Source of the DNA: Longimycelium tulufanense
GTDB lineage: Bacteria; Actinomycetota; Actinomycetes; Mycobacteriales; Pseudonocardiaceae
Direction of reading: 5' to 3'
DNA length: 55,409 nt
Assembly (NCBI RefSeq): GCF_014645795.1
Contig: NZ_BMMK01000023.1
Coordinates: 48,643 to 104,051, forward strand
The notes under the pieces are model-generated. The model was not told where the DNA came from and did no database searches. It saw only the letters and a program-made list of their open reading frames with translations. Positions 1-7,751 of this stretch are shown here, one piece after another. Every line of letters starts with the position of its first letter. Position 1 is the stretch's first letter. A program made the position numbers and the translations under genes.

Positions 1-38
1 TCGACGCTGTCTTCAGTTGTCGGATGTGGTGGTGGCGG

Positions 39-302
39 TCAGAACTTCTGGTACGCCTTTGCCGTGGCGCACTTCTTCATGATCATCGGCGAGCCACCCG
101 CGATGACAAGCCCGATCAGGCCGATGTTGTTCTGGCAGACGCCGACCGGGATCTGGACCTGGTTACCGCTCACGACGTTGACGGCGCCGTTGAAGTCGTT
201 GTCCTCCTCGTGGACGTACCCGCCGCCGGCCGCTGCCGGCCCGGCCACCATCGCCAGCGCGGTAGCGGTGGCGACAATGACACCGGAGATCTTCTTGAAC
301 AT
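39..302 (-). CDS. chaplin-like small secreted protein (copy 1)
   Basis: An 87-residue protein with a signal peptide (Lys-Lys near the N-terminus, hydrophobic stretch, Ala-rich cleavage region about residues 20-25). The mature part carries a chaplin-type core, NVVSGNQVQIPVGVCQNN, then a hydrophobic Gly/Ile/Leu stretch and a second Cys near the C-terminus. In Streptomyces, chaplins are secreted amyloid-forming surfactant proteins that coat aerial structures; this relative has the VSGN...PV...C...C layout but Gln where chaplins usually have Gly after the first Cys. The start is preceded by AGGGG and a leader nearly identical to that of the paralogue at 601-867. Family assignment is by motif; function is inferred. 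Confidence 0.75.
   Translation of the reverse strand: MFKKISGVIVATATALAMVAGPAAAGGGYVHEEDNDFNGAVNVVSGNQVQIPVGVCQNNIGLIGLVIAGGSPMIMKKCATAKAYQKF
118..191. repeat. 74-bp identical block, copy A
   Basis: Identical base for base to 680-753 by direct reading. It encodes the core of both chaplin-like proteins; flanking codons diverge at both ends. Confidence 0.9.
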
Positions 303-600
303 CTCGCACCCCTAGATTTTCTCTTCGTCAATCACGACCACTCCCGAACTCACCGGAACGAGCGACCAACTGCCCGGTTCCAGCGCGTTCCGCGGGGTCC
401 GGTCCTGACCGGGGGGTCGGGCCATCGGACCCTGTTGGTGCAGGTTTGCTCGGGACAGGTCGTAAGCCTGTGTCGTGGGTGTTGCAGTTTCTGCTGTTGT
501 CGCAGAGGCCCGGTCTCGACTGTCGATGCCGGCCGGAGAATCCGCCTTGTCCGAGATATGGGGTGGGGTGCCCGTACCCGGCGGGCACCCCCACCGGGGA
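303..600. other. intergenic between chaplin-like genes
   Basis: About 300 bp upstream of chaplin-like copy 1 and downstream of copy 2. It presumably holds the promoter of copy 1. No convincing coding sequence: the frames crossing it are Arg/Pro-rich shadows without family features. Confidence 0.5.
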
Positions 601-867
601 TCAGAAGTCCTGCTTGGCGACGGCGGTGGCGCATTCCTTCATGAACATGGGGGCAATGATCGGAACCGCAACCCCGGCTAGGCCGATGTTGTTCTGGCAG
701 ACGCCGACCGGGATCTGGACCTGGTTACCGCTCACGACGTTGACGGCGCCGTTCCAGTCGTTGTCCTCCTTATGAACGTGCTTGCCGCCGCCGGCGACCG
801 CCGGGGCGGCCGCCATCGAGAGGGCCGCGGCCGTGGCGACGAGGAGGGTCGAAACCTTTTTCATCAT
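601..867 (-). CDS. chaplin-like small secreted protein (copy 2)
   Basis: An 88-residue paralogue of the gene at 39-302: a signal peptide starting MMKKVSTLLVATAAALSMAA, a charged linker with HVHKEDNDW, the same NVVSGN...QIPVGVCQNN core and a C-terminal second Cys. Both genes have the same polarity and the same Shine-Dalgarno context (AGGGGTGCGAG before ATG), so each may have its own promoter, or they may form a loose tandem unit; 298 bp separate them. The central 74 bp are identical in the two copies while the ends differ, which suggests recent duplication or gene conversion. Likely exported to the cell surface. Exact role is not shown by the sequence. Confidence 0.75.
   Translation of the reverse strand: MMKKVSTLLVATAAALSMAAAPAVAGGGKHVHKEDNDWNGAVNVVSGNQVQIPVGVCQNNIGLAGVAVPIIAPMFMKECATAVAKQDF
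680..753. repeat. 74-bp identical block, copy B
   Basis: Second copy of the block at 118-191, inside the second chaplin-like gene. Confidence 0.9.
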
Positions 868-1116
868 CTCGCACCCCTGATTAGTCCTGCAGTTCTCGCT
901 GCTTGTTGGCTTGTCACTGGCTACCGGTCGATCGGCCGGTGGTCGGGCCCGGGGGCGATGTCACGCACCTCGGGGTGCCGACACCAGACCACCGGGCTCG
1001 GAGCCACCGACCGTGGTTTCCTCGGACCTCGCGGGGAGGCCGAGCTCGAAGGTGTTGGACGGGTCGGGCCGTAGCCCGGGTCGTTTCCACTGTTGGCGTT
1101 ATTCGGTTGTGGTGCC

Positions 1117-1404
1117 TCACCAGGCGCGCGTGGCGACGTGGTGAAGGGACTGGGGCCGTGGTTTCCAGCGACCATGGGGAGGTGGGCAGAAGCGGCGCAC
1201 GGGGCGGGTGCCGGGCACGCCGTTGTTCGGTGCCTTTCCCCGGAACCGGCGGTTCCACACGATGCGGTGTCGGGTGGTGTTCGTATTGAGGTTGTCGACC
1301 TTCGGGCGGCCGGCGTTGGCATGGTCGCCGTTGGCGGCGGCTGGGTTGTGCAACGGCGGCAATTCAGCCACACCGGTGGCGAGGACTCTGGCCGTCTTCC
1401 TCAA
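1117..1404 (-). CDS. possible small secreted protein, degenerate
   Basis: A doubtful 95-residue ORF. A TTG start at 1404 is preceded by AGGGAG at 8-nt spacing, and the N-terminus (MRKTARVLATGVAEL...PAAANGDH) resembles a signal peptide whose hydrophobic core has been damaged (Glu and Pro inside it). The mature part (GRPKVDNLNTNTT...) then becomes Arg/Pro-rich, like out-of-frame GC-rich DNA. It has the same orientation as the two chaplin-like genes, so it may be a decayed third member of a small secreted-protein cluster. No diagnostic chaplin core is present. Treat as a candidate pseudogene. Confidence 0.25.
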   Translation of the reverse strand: MRKTARVLATGVAELPPLHNPAAANGDHANAGRPKVDNLNTNTTRHRIVWNRRFRGKAPNNGVPGTRPVRRFCPPPHGRWKPRPQSLHHVATRAW

Positions 1405-1807
1405 GTAGCACGCTCCCTGACCCGCGTAACCCTGCTCGGAGGACTCATGGTAGAAACCCCCTGTTTGCTTCTGGCCCACCGGATCCGGTCGGTGCGGGGA
1501 CCATTGGCACGGGTCACGTTAGTCAGGGATCCGTCGAAATGGAATCGTGATCACCTGGTTGTGCGAATTTTGTCGAGATGTCGACAAGTGGTGATCGGTA
1601 TTTGTTGATAGTAATTCGGAGCGGCGACGCACGATCGTGTTCGGATATACGTTCGGTAACAAAACCGTCGCGCTCTTCGGTGAACCCGACGCCACCACTT
1701 GGCCATGCCACCCTTCCGAGTGGCGTGGCCTCCTCCCTGCCACGCGTAGTGGCGTGGTATTGCTGCTCGCTTTGCCCATTGAGGGGGTATGGCCCGGCGC
1801 GCTGGCC
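1405..1807. other. non-coding region
   Basis: About 400 bp without a convincing gene and visibly less GC-rich than its neighbours. The segment around 1690-1756 contains repeated TGGCGTGG words and resembles a stretch at about 20252-20308. Confidence 0.4.
1690..1756 (+). repeat. intergenic repeat-like segment A
   Basis: Contains GTGGCGTGGCC followed by TCCTCCCT and then a CGTAG word. The same words in the same order occur at 20252-20308 with small indels. Similarity was judged by eye. Confidence 0.35.
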
Positions 1808-1813
1808 TAAGCT
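1808..1813 (+). promoter_or_regulatory. -10 box, leaderless start
   Basis: TAAGCT (TANNNT) lies 9 nt before the ATG at 1823 and no Shine-Dalgarno is present, consistent with a leaderless transcript. Confidence 0.45.
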
Positions 1814-1822
1814 CCCCGCTTC

Positions 1823-3070
1823 ATGGGCCCCAAGCGCGTGGTGCGCGAATACCTGCTGCTCGGCCTGCGATTCGACCGGCTCGTCCCCGGGTTCGTGGAC
1901 GCCTACACCGGCGAGGCGGCGCTACGCCGCCAAGTGGAGTCCGAGCCCCCTCCGGAGCCGGCCGCGCTCGCCGCCCGCGCACGGGAACTGCGGGCCGAGT
2001 TGGACAGCAGCGATCTGGACGGGGAGCGTCGCCGCTTCCTCGACGCCCACCTGGTCGCGTTGGAATGCTCCGGTCGCAAGCTCGCCGGGGAGCGCGTCCC
2101 GTTCGTGGCCGAGGTCGAGTCCTACTTCCAGGTCCGGATCGAGCTGGGGGACCCGGACGCCTACCGCGCCAGCCACGTGGAGTTGGACCGCCTGCTGCCC
2201 GGCGACGGGTCGCTGCCCGACCGGATCGCGGCGTTCCGGGCACGCGACGAGGTGCCGCCGGAGAAGCTGGAGCCCTGCGTGCTCGCGTTGAGCAGCGCCC
2301 TACGGGACCGCGTGCGGGTGCGCTACTGCCTGCCCCCGGAGGAGACCGTCGAGTACCAGGTGGTGACCGACAAGCCGTGGAGCGGGTTCAACTACTACCT
2401 GGGCGACTACCGGTCCAGGGTGGCGATCAACGCCGACGTGGGGCACCGGATGGCGGCGCTGCCCCATCTCGTCGCGCACGAGTCCTATCCGGGGCACCAC
2501 ACCGAGCACTGCCGCAAGCAGGCCGGTCTCATCGGCCGGCTCGCCCACACCGAGCAGACAATCTTCCTGGTCAACACGCCCCAGTGCCTGATGGCGGAGG
2601 GTTTGGCCGATCTGGGACTGCACGCCGTGGTCGGGCCGGGCTGGGGACCGTGGACCGCGGAGATCATGGCCGACCTCGGCCTGCGGATGGAGGGTGAGCT
2701 GGCGGAGCGGGTGGAGCATGCCCTGGCCGGGCTGCTGACCGTGCAGCAGGACGCCGCCCTGCTGCTGCACGACCGCGGGGCCGACCCCGACGAGGTCGTC
2801 GCTCACCTGCGCCGGTGGCTGCTGGTGGACGAGCGCCGGGCCCGGCACATGCTGCGCTTCCTGTCCGACCCGCTGTGGCGGGCCTACACCACCACCTATG
2901 TCGAGGGCTACCGGCTGCTGCGGTCGTGGCTGGCGGCGCGGCCGGCCGGTGAGCCGCTGGGCGAGCGGTACCGGCGGCTGCTGGACGAGCCACTGGTGCC
3001 CGCCGCCGTGCGGGCGGAGCTGGCGTCCAGCGCGGGGGCGCGCCCCACCGGGGGACCCGCCGACGGCTGA
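1823..3070 (+). CDS. DUF885-like zinc metallopeptidase family protein
   Basis: A 415-residue, mostly helical protein with the motif HESYPGHH at residues 219-226. This matches the H-E-x-x-P-G-H-H signature of DUF885-type proteins, believed to be zinc-dependent peptidases related to the M2/M3-like fold. A downstream Glu in the segment MAEGLADLG (about residue 255) could be a third metal ligand. No signal peptide, so cytosolic. The C-terminal 15-20 residues are Gly/Pro/Ala-rich and probably disordered. The ATG follows a -10-like TAAGCT by 9 nt, supporting this start. Substrate is unknown. It stands alone between the chaplin-like genes and phoH2. Confidence 0.7.
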   Translation: MGPKRVVREYLLLGLRFDRLVPGFVDAYTGEAALRRQVESEPPPEPAALAARARELRAELDSSDLDGERRRFLDAHLVALECSGRKLAGERVPFVAEVESYFQVRIELGDPDAYRASHVELDRLLPGDGSLPDRIAAFRARDEVPPEKLEPCVLALSSALRDRVRVRYCLPPEETVEYQVVTDKPWSGFNYYLGDYRSRVAINADVGHRMAALPHLVAHESYPGHHTEHCRKQAGLIGRLAHTEQTIFLVNTPQCLMAEGLADLGLHAVVGPGWGPWTAEIMADLGLRMEGELAERVEHALAGLLTVQQDAALLLHDRGADPDEVVAHLRRWLLVDERRARHMLRFLSDPLWRAYTTTYVEGYRLLRSWLAARPAGEPLGERYRRLLDEPLVPAAVRAELASSAGARPTGGPADG

Positions 3071-3512
3071 TCGGGGGCGGGCCGGTCGGCGCAAGCCCTG
3101 ATCGCCGGCGTTTGCCCAGGCCATGACCCATCCTGGCTACCTCGGAGGGTGGGTGGGGCGGGTATTGCGCCATCCGGTCAATACGCGACGTAGGCGATTC
3201 CGGCGTACGTAGCGTCGCGGTGACAGCTGTGTGAATCACCCGTGTGCCTGCCTGCTGAGCAGGGTAACCGCAGGTAGCGTCCATGCCGGCGGGTCGTGTC
3301 GGAGGCGGCTCGCCCCGGGAGGGCCCTGTTCGTGGCTGTGGTCGGTGGGACGGTTCGGCCGTCCGCAACCCGCACGAGGGGGCCGGCACCCGGTCCCCGC
3401 GGCCGTAGGAGGGCCACCGCCGTCCAGGCGGGTGGACCGTGACGGCCGGCAGGGACCGGATGCCCGGCCCACCGAGGAGCGGACGCGGGTGCCGCGTCCG
3501 CAGGGAGTTGCC
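3071..3512 (+). other. long leader / intergenic upstream of phoH2
   Basis: About 440 bp with no gene that I can support. The phoH2 frame stays open back to 3231, but the upstream translation is Arg/Pro/Gly-rich and lacks a good start. Several GC-rich complementary segments are present and the last one abuts the phoH2 ribosome binding site, so part of this region may be a structured 5' leader. It does not match the consensus of any riboswitch class I know well. Confidence 0.4.
3479..3507 (+). promoter_or_regulatory. hairpin abutting the phoH2 RBS
   Basis: A perfect 10-bp stem (GCGGACGCGG / CCGCGTCCGC, 3479-3488 and 3492-3501) with a GTG loop is followed at once by AGGGAG (3502-3507) and the GTG start at 3513. 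It could control access to the RBS or act as an attenuator. Confidence 0.5.
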
Positions 3513-4889
3513 GTGACAGCACAGCGCTCTTCAAGGCGAACCGCCAGCCGTTCCTCCAGCTCCCCTCGTACCGCCGGGCAGCGGCCGGCCGCCGCACCGG
3601 TGCACACCTACGTGCTCGACACGTCGGTGTTGTTGTCCGATCCGTGGGCGATCACCCGATTCGCGGAGGCCGTGGTGGTGCTGCCCCTGGTGGTGATCGG
3701 GGAACTGGAGGGGAAGCGGCACCACCCGGAGCTCGGTTGGTTCGCCCGCGAGGCGTTGCGCCTGCTCGACGACCTGCGGTTGCGCCACGGGCGGCTGGAC
3801 GCCCCGGTGCCCGTGGGCGAGGCCGGGGGCACGGTGCACGTGGAACTCAACCACACCGACCCGGAGGTGTTACCGGCAGGTTTCCGTACCGACTCCAACG
3901 ACGCCAGGATCCTGGCCTGCGCGCTCAACCTCGCCGCGGAGCGGGGCGCGGTGACGCTGGTCACCAAGGACATGCCGTTGCGGGTGAAGGCGGCAGCGGT
4001 GGGGCTGACCGCCGACGAGTACCGGGCGCAGGACGTCGCGCCCTCGGGCTGGACCGGTACGGCAGACGTGCCGGTGGCGCCGGAGCTGGTGGACACCCTG
4101 TTCAAGGAGGGCGTCGCCGACCTGGACGAGGCACGTGAGCTGCCGTGCAACACGGGCTTGCGGCTGCTCGCCGGCACGGCGAGCGCGCTTGCTCGGGTCA
4201 CCCCCGACAAGCGGGTTCGGCTGGTGCGTGGCGATCGGGAGGCGTTCGGGCTACACGGTCGGTCCGCCGAACAGCGGATCGCCCTCGACCTGCTGCTCGA
4301 CCCGGAGGTGGGGATCATCTCGCTGGGTGGCCGGGCGGGCACCGGCAAGTCGGCACTGGCGTTGTGCGCCGGGTTGGAGGCGGTACTGGAACGGCAACAG
4401 CACCGCAAGGTGGTGGTGTTTCGCCCGGTTTATGCCGTCGGCGGGCAGGACCTCGGCTACCTGCCCGGCACCGAGAGCGAGAAGATGCAGCCCTGGGCAC
4501 AGGCGGTGTTCGACACCCTGGGCGCGTTGGTGAGCCAGAACGTCATCGACGAGGTGCTCGACCGCGGGATGCTGGAGGTCCTGCCGCTGACCCACATCCG
4601 CGGCCGCTCGCTGCACGACGCGTTCGTGATCGTCGACGAGGCCCAGTCGCTGGAACGCAACGTTCTGCTCACGGTGCTGTCCCGGCTCGGGACGGGTTCC
4701 CGGGTGGTACTGACGCACGACGTCGCGCAGCGGGACAACCTGCGGGTGGGACGGCACGACGGCGTGGCGGCCGTGATCGAGAAGCTCAAGGGTCACCCGC
4801 TGTTCGCGCACGTCACCCTGACCCGCTCGGAGCGCTCCCCGATCGCGGCCCTGGTGACCGAGATGCTGGAAGGTGATCACCTCGGCTAG
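3513..4889 (+). CDS. phoH2: PIN-PhoH family protein (PhoH2-type RNA helicase/RNase)
   Basis: A 458-residue two-domain protein. The N-terminal PIN-like nuclease domain begins about residue 33 ([11 protein letters not shown], with conserved Asp) and includes TDSNDARIL and TKDMPLR, giving the usual acidic cluster. The C-terminal PhoH ATPase has Walker A GRAGTGKS (about 274-280) and Walker B FVIVDEAQ. PhoH2 proteins of mycobacteria are sequence-specific RNA helicase/RNases, encoded after a short antitoxin ORF; no such ORF is evident here. The GTG at 3513 is chosen because GGGAG lies 5 nt upstream and the domain starts soon after. It corresponds to Rv1095, the first anchor of the conserved block. 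Followed by a T-tract terminator. Confidence 0.9.
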   Translation: MTAQRSSRRTASRSSSSPRTAGQRPAAAPVHTYVLDTSVLLSDPWAITRFAEAVVVLPLVVIGELEGKRHHPELGWFAREALRLLDDLRLRHGRLDAPVPVGEAGGTVHVELNHTDPEVLPAGFRTDSNDARILACALNLAAERGAVTLVTKDMPLRVKAAAVGLTADEYRAQDVAPSGWTGTADVPVAPELVDTLFKEGVADLDEARELPCNTGLRLLAGTASALARVTPDKRVRLVRGDREAFGLHGRSAEQRIALDLLLDPEVGIISLGGRAGTGKSALALCAGLEAVLERQQHRKVVVFRPVYAVGGQDLGYLPGTESEKMQPWAQAVFDTLGALVSQNVIDEVLDRGMLEVLPLTHIRGRSLHDAFVIVDEAQSLERNVLLTVLSRLGTGSRVVLTHDVAQRDNLRVGRHDGVAAVIEKLKGHPLFAHVTLTRSERSPIAALVTEMLEGDHLG

Positions 4890-4907
4890 GTCGACACGTG
4901 TGCACGC

Positions 4908-4950
4908 GGCTGGCTCCTGGTGTGGCTCACCGGGAGCCAGCCCGCGTTTT
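4908..4950 (+). terminator. intrinsic terminator after phoH2
   Basis: GGCTGGCTCC (4908-4917) pairs with GGAGCCAGCC (4933-4942), followed by CGCGTTTT, one of the few T-rich tails in the window. Confidence 0.75.
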
Positions 4951-5229
4951 GGGCGACCGGTGGGTGCCCTCCGGGTGTGCGCGGAACGTTCTGGGTCGAC
5001 CGAATTGATCGCTCGATCGTCGCTGTCAGTGGCGTGGGCTCTGCCGGTAGGGCCCACGAACCGTGGACTCACCCCATCTCGGAGTACCCCGGACACGTTC
5101 TCAGGGCGGCGTTAATGGGTCGTCTGAGTGGCCTGATGCCGCTTCACGCTGGTCATGAGGTGTCCTGGGGGGAGGAGTGAGGCGGGTTCGGCCGTGGAGC
5201 CAAGTGGTACGCGGCGAAAAGACCGCGTC
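4951..5229. other. non-coding region
   Basis: About 280 bp between the phoH2 terminator and the small ORF at 5230. Nothing recognisable was seen. Confidence 0.4.
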
Positions 5230-5433
5230 ATGAAAATGGTCCATCCCTTGAATCGTCATCGGGTCTCGGAGGCCGCCACCGTGGTCAGGACTCTCTTCTC
5301 GCATCCCGAGGTGCAGAATGGCGCCGACTACGAGGGACTCGACGTCAGCGTGAAGGCGCCCGCCGCTGATGATCCACGCAATCTCGAGCGGCTCTGGAAG
5401 CTCAGTGCGCGCCTGACGGGATTGGGCGACTGA
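5230..5433 (+). CDS. small hypothetical protein
   Basis: A 67-residue protein beginning MKMVHPLNRHRVSEAATVVR. It contains a helix-like N-terminal half (EAATVVRTLFSHPEV), a middle segment with GLDVSVKAP and a helical C-terminus (RNLERLWKLSARLTGL). No signal peptide, membrane segment or Cys. The ATG at 5230 is preferred over the in-frame start at 5155 because the upstream translation is low-complexity. The RBS is weak. It lies just upstream of the bL37-like reading frame and dprE1. I do not recognise the family. Confidence 0.5.
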   Translation: MKMVHPLNRHRVSEAATVVRTLFSHPEVQNGADYEGLDVSVKAPAADDPRNLERLWKLSARLTGLGD

Positions 5434-5460
5434 GCCAGGGAAACGTTAAGAAGGACCTTG

Positions 5461-5534
5461 ATGTCCAGCGTGCTCGCAAGAAGCGCGCCAGGCGTAGGAA
5501 GAAGGCCAACCACGGCCGGCGCCCCGGGGTGCCG
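5461..5534 (+). pseudogene. bL37-like ribosomal protein ORF, frameshifted
   Basis: The codons at 5469-5534 read RARKKRARRRKKANHGRRPG, a close match in pattern to the very short basic actinobacterial ribosomal protein bL37 (about 24 residues, with a conserved ANHGKRP end). A good start context exists (AAGAAGGACC then TTG/ATG at 5458/5461), but the ATG is in another frame; adding one C after AGC at 5466-5469 would give MSSRARKKRARR... in one frame. No ATG, GTG or TTG exists in the bL37 frame upstream, and the expected stop after RRP is also missing. Either the gene is broken, or the sequence has small indel errors here, or expression needs frameshifting. Confidence 0.55.
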
Positions 5535-5562
5535 CTCACCGCGACCACACTCACCACACCCA

Positions 5563-5568
5563 TAGGAT
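5563..5568 (+). promoter_or_regulatory. -10 box before dprE1
   Basis: TAGGAT (TANNNT) lies 7 nt before the ATG at 5576, supporting a leaderless dprE1 start there rather than at the ATG at 5567, which overlaps the hexamer. Confidence 0.4.
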
Positions 5569-5575
5569 GGGCGGG

Positions 5576-6940
5576 ATGGGAGCGATCAGTTCGGGATTGC
5601 CGCGCACCCTCACCGGTTGGGGGCGTACCGCGTCCACCGTGGCGAAGCTGGTCACCCCGACCAGCACCGACGAGATCGCCGAGGCGGTGCGCACCCGGAG
5701 CGGGCGAGGCGTCCTCGCCCGCGGGCTGGGGCGCAGCTACGGTGATGCGGCGCAGAACGCCGGCGGCCTCGTTCTCGACCTGTGCGGACTGGACGAGCTG
5801 CACTCGGTCGACCCGGACACCGGGGTCATCGACGTCGACGCCGGTGCGAGCCTGGATGCCCTTATCCGGCGGCTCCTGCCGCTCGGACTCTTCGTTCCGG
5901 TGACCCCGGGCACCCGACAGGTGACCGTCGGCGGCGCCATCGCTGCCGACATTCACGGCAAGAATCACCACGTCCAAGGCAGTTTCGGCAACCACGTCCA
6001 ATCCCTGGACCTGCTGTGCGCCGACGGTACCGTGCGCACCATCGGTCCGGACCGCGAACCGGAACTGTTCTGGTGCACCGTCGGCGGCATGGGCCTCACC
6101 GGCATCGTGCTGCGGGCCCGGATCCGGATGATGCCGGTCGAGACCGCCTACTGCGTCGTGGACACCGAACGCGCCGACAACCTCGACGACCTCATGGCCC
6201 GGCTCGCCGAGGACGACCACCGCTACACCTACTCGGTGGCCTGGTTCGACGCCGTGGCCACCGGTGCCCGACTGGGCCGCGCGGTGCTGACCCGTGGCTG
6301 GAACGCCACGCGCGACCAGCTTCCGCAGCGGTTGCGTGGTGCTCCGTTGAAGTTCACCGCGAAGGAGCGGTTGAGCGCACCACCGGTCTTCCCGAACGGG
6401 CTGTTGAACCGGGCCACGATCGGCGTGTTCAACGAGCTGTGGTTCCGGAAGGCACCGCGTGAGCGGCGTGGGGAAATCCAGACCATCTCCCAGTTCTTCC
6501 ACCCCCTGGACGCGTTGCGGGACTGGAACCGGGTGTACGGGCCGCGCGGCTTCGTGCAGTACCAGTTCGTGGCTCCGTTCGGCGCCGAGGAGACGTTGCG
6601 CCGTTGTGTCGAGCGCATCAGCTCCTCGCCCCACGTGTCCTTCCTCAACGTCCTCAAGCGGTTCGGCGACGGCAACCCGGCACCTCTGTCCTTTCCGGCC
6701 CCGGGTTGGACCCTGGCCGTGGACATGCCGGCTGCGCCCGGGCTCGGCCAGCTGCTCGACGAGCTGGACGAGTGGATTGCCGACGCCGGCGGAAGGCTCT
6801 ATCTGGCCAAGGACTCCCGCATGACATCCGCTGTGTTGCGCCGGATGTACCCGCGGCTCGACGAGTGGTCGCGCATACGGCACTCCGTCGATCCCGACGG
6901 TGTGTTCACCTCCGACCTGTCGCGAAGGTTGACGCTGTGA
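5576..6940 (+). CDS. dprE1: decaprenylphosphoryl-beta-D-ribose 2'-oxidase DprE1
   Basis: A 454-residue FAD-dependent VAO-type oxidoreductase. It oxidises decaprenylphosphoryl-ribose at C2', the first half of the epimerisation that makes decaprenylphosphoryl-arabinose, the arabinan donor. The FAD region has RGLGRSYGDAAQN and TPGTRQVTVGGAIAADIHGK, almost as in mycobacterial DprE1; the catalytic Lys of YLAKDSR (Lys418 in M. tuberculosis) is kept. The residue equivalent to Cys387, the covalent target of benzothiazinones, is Ala381 (context GWTLAVDMP), so intrinsic resistance is predicted. An in-frame ATG at 5567 is the alternative start. Its last codons overlap dprE2 by 4 nt. Confidence 0.95.
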   Translation: MGAISSGLPRTLTGWGRTASTVAKLVTPTSTDEIAEAVRTRSGRGVLARGLGRSYGDAAQNAGGLVLDLCGLDELHSVDPDTGVIDVDAGASLDALIRRLLPLGLFVPVTPGTRQVTVGGAIAADIHGKNHHVQGSFGNHVQSLDLLCADGTVRTIGPDREPELFWCTVGGMGLTGIVLRARIRMMPVETAYCVVDTERADNLDDLMARLAEDDHRYTYSVAWFDAVATGARLGRAVLTRGWNATRDQLPQRLRGAPLKFTAKERLSAPPVFPNGLLNRATIGVFNELWFRKAPRERRGEIQTISQFFHPLDALRDWNRVYGPRGFVQYQFVAPFGAEETLRRCVERISSSPHVSFLNVLKRFGDGNPAPLSFPAPGWTLAVDMPAAPGLGQLLDELDEWIADAGGRLYLAKDSRMTSAVLRRMYPRLDEWSRIRHSVDPDGVFTSDLSRRLTL

Positions 6941-7692
6941 TCGATGCAGTGGGGAATCCGCAGTCCGTCCTGCTCCTCGGCGGGACGTCCGACATCGGTC
7001 TGGCCATCGTCCAGCGGTACGCACGGCAACGGCCGCTACGCGTCGTGCTGGCTGCCCGGCCGTCAGCCAGGCTGGAGGCCGCGGCCGAACGATTGATGAC
7101 GCTTGGCTGCACTGTCCACAGTGTCCCATTCGATGCCAGGGATCCGAACGGGCATCAGACTGTTGTGGACAAGGCTTTCGCCCACGGTGACATCGACCTG
7201 GCGGTGGTCGCGTTCGGTGTGCTCGGTGACCAGGAGCGGGCCTGGCAGGACGTGCAGGTTGCCCGCGAGCTGGCCGAGGTCAACTACGTCGCTCCGGTAT
7301 CGCTCGGTGTGCTGCTTGCCGAGCGGATGCGGGCACAGGGGCACGGGTCGATCGTGGCGTTGTCCTCGGTCGCCGGTGAGCGGGTGCGTCGGTCGAACTT
7401 CGTTTACGGCTCCGGTAAAGCGGGCATGGACGGGTTCTTCCTCGGACTTGGCGAGGCGTTGCGCCCGCATGGGGTGCGGGTGTGTGTCGTGCGGCCGGGT
7501 TTCGTGCGCACCAAGATGACGGACGGCCTCGACGCCGCGCCGTTGTCGGTGACGGCGGAGGATGTCGCGACCGCCGTGGTGGAGGGAGTGCGCGCCGGCA
7601 AGGAACTGGTGTGGGTGCCCGGACCGCTGCGCTGGGTCATGTCGGCACTGCGACACGTGCCGCGGGCCCTGTTCCGGCGGCTTCCGATGTGA
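6937..7692 (+). CDS. dprE2: decaprenylphosphoryl-2-keto-ribose reductase DprE2
   Basis: A 251-residue short-chain dehydrogenase. The Rossmann motif is LLGGTSDIGLAI near residue 13, with the Asn of the LAEVNYV segment, Ser in VALSSVAGE and the YxxxK pair in FVYGSGKAGM. It reduces the DprE1 product with NAD(P)H to give decaprenylphosphoryl-arabinose. The GTG start sits in a GTGA overlap with the dprE1 stop, so the two are translationally coupled. It ends 60 bp before the convergent ubiA stop. Length and operon position match mycobacterial DprE2 (Rv3791). Confidence 0.93.
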   Translation: MIDAVGNPQSVLLLGGTSDIGLAIVQRYARQRPLRVVLAARPSARLEAAAERLMTLGCTVHSVPFDARDPNGHQTVVDKAFAHGDIDLAVVAFGVLGDQERAWQDVQVARELAEVNYVAPVSLGVLLAERMRAQGHGSIVALSSVAGERVRRSNFVYGSGKAGMDGFFLGLGEALRPHGVRVCVVRPGFVRTKMTDGLDAAPLSVTAEDVATAVVEGVRAGKELVWVPGPLRWVMSALRHVPRALFRRLPM

Positions 7693-7710
7693 GAGCACGG
7701 ACGAAGGGCT

Positions 7711-7737
7711 GAAGTCCTCCCCACCGGGAGGCGCTTC
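7711..7737. terminator. hairpin between dprE2 and ubiA
   Basis: GAAGTCCTCCC and GGGAGGCGCTTC pair with small bulges around a CACC loop. It lies between the two convergent stops and could serve both units. Confidence 0.5.
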
Positions 7738-7751
7738 CGCGGTTCTTCCGC

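Noticed and set aside
3231-3512. N-terminal extension of PhoH2 or a phoAT-like antitoxin ORF
   Set aside because: The upstream translation is low-complexity, and the GTG at 3513 has a proper RBS; no ORF with antitoxin features was found.
5402-7129. A 575-codon minus-strand frame
   Set aside because: Antisense shadow of dprE1 and dprE2.
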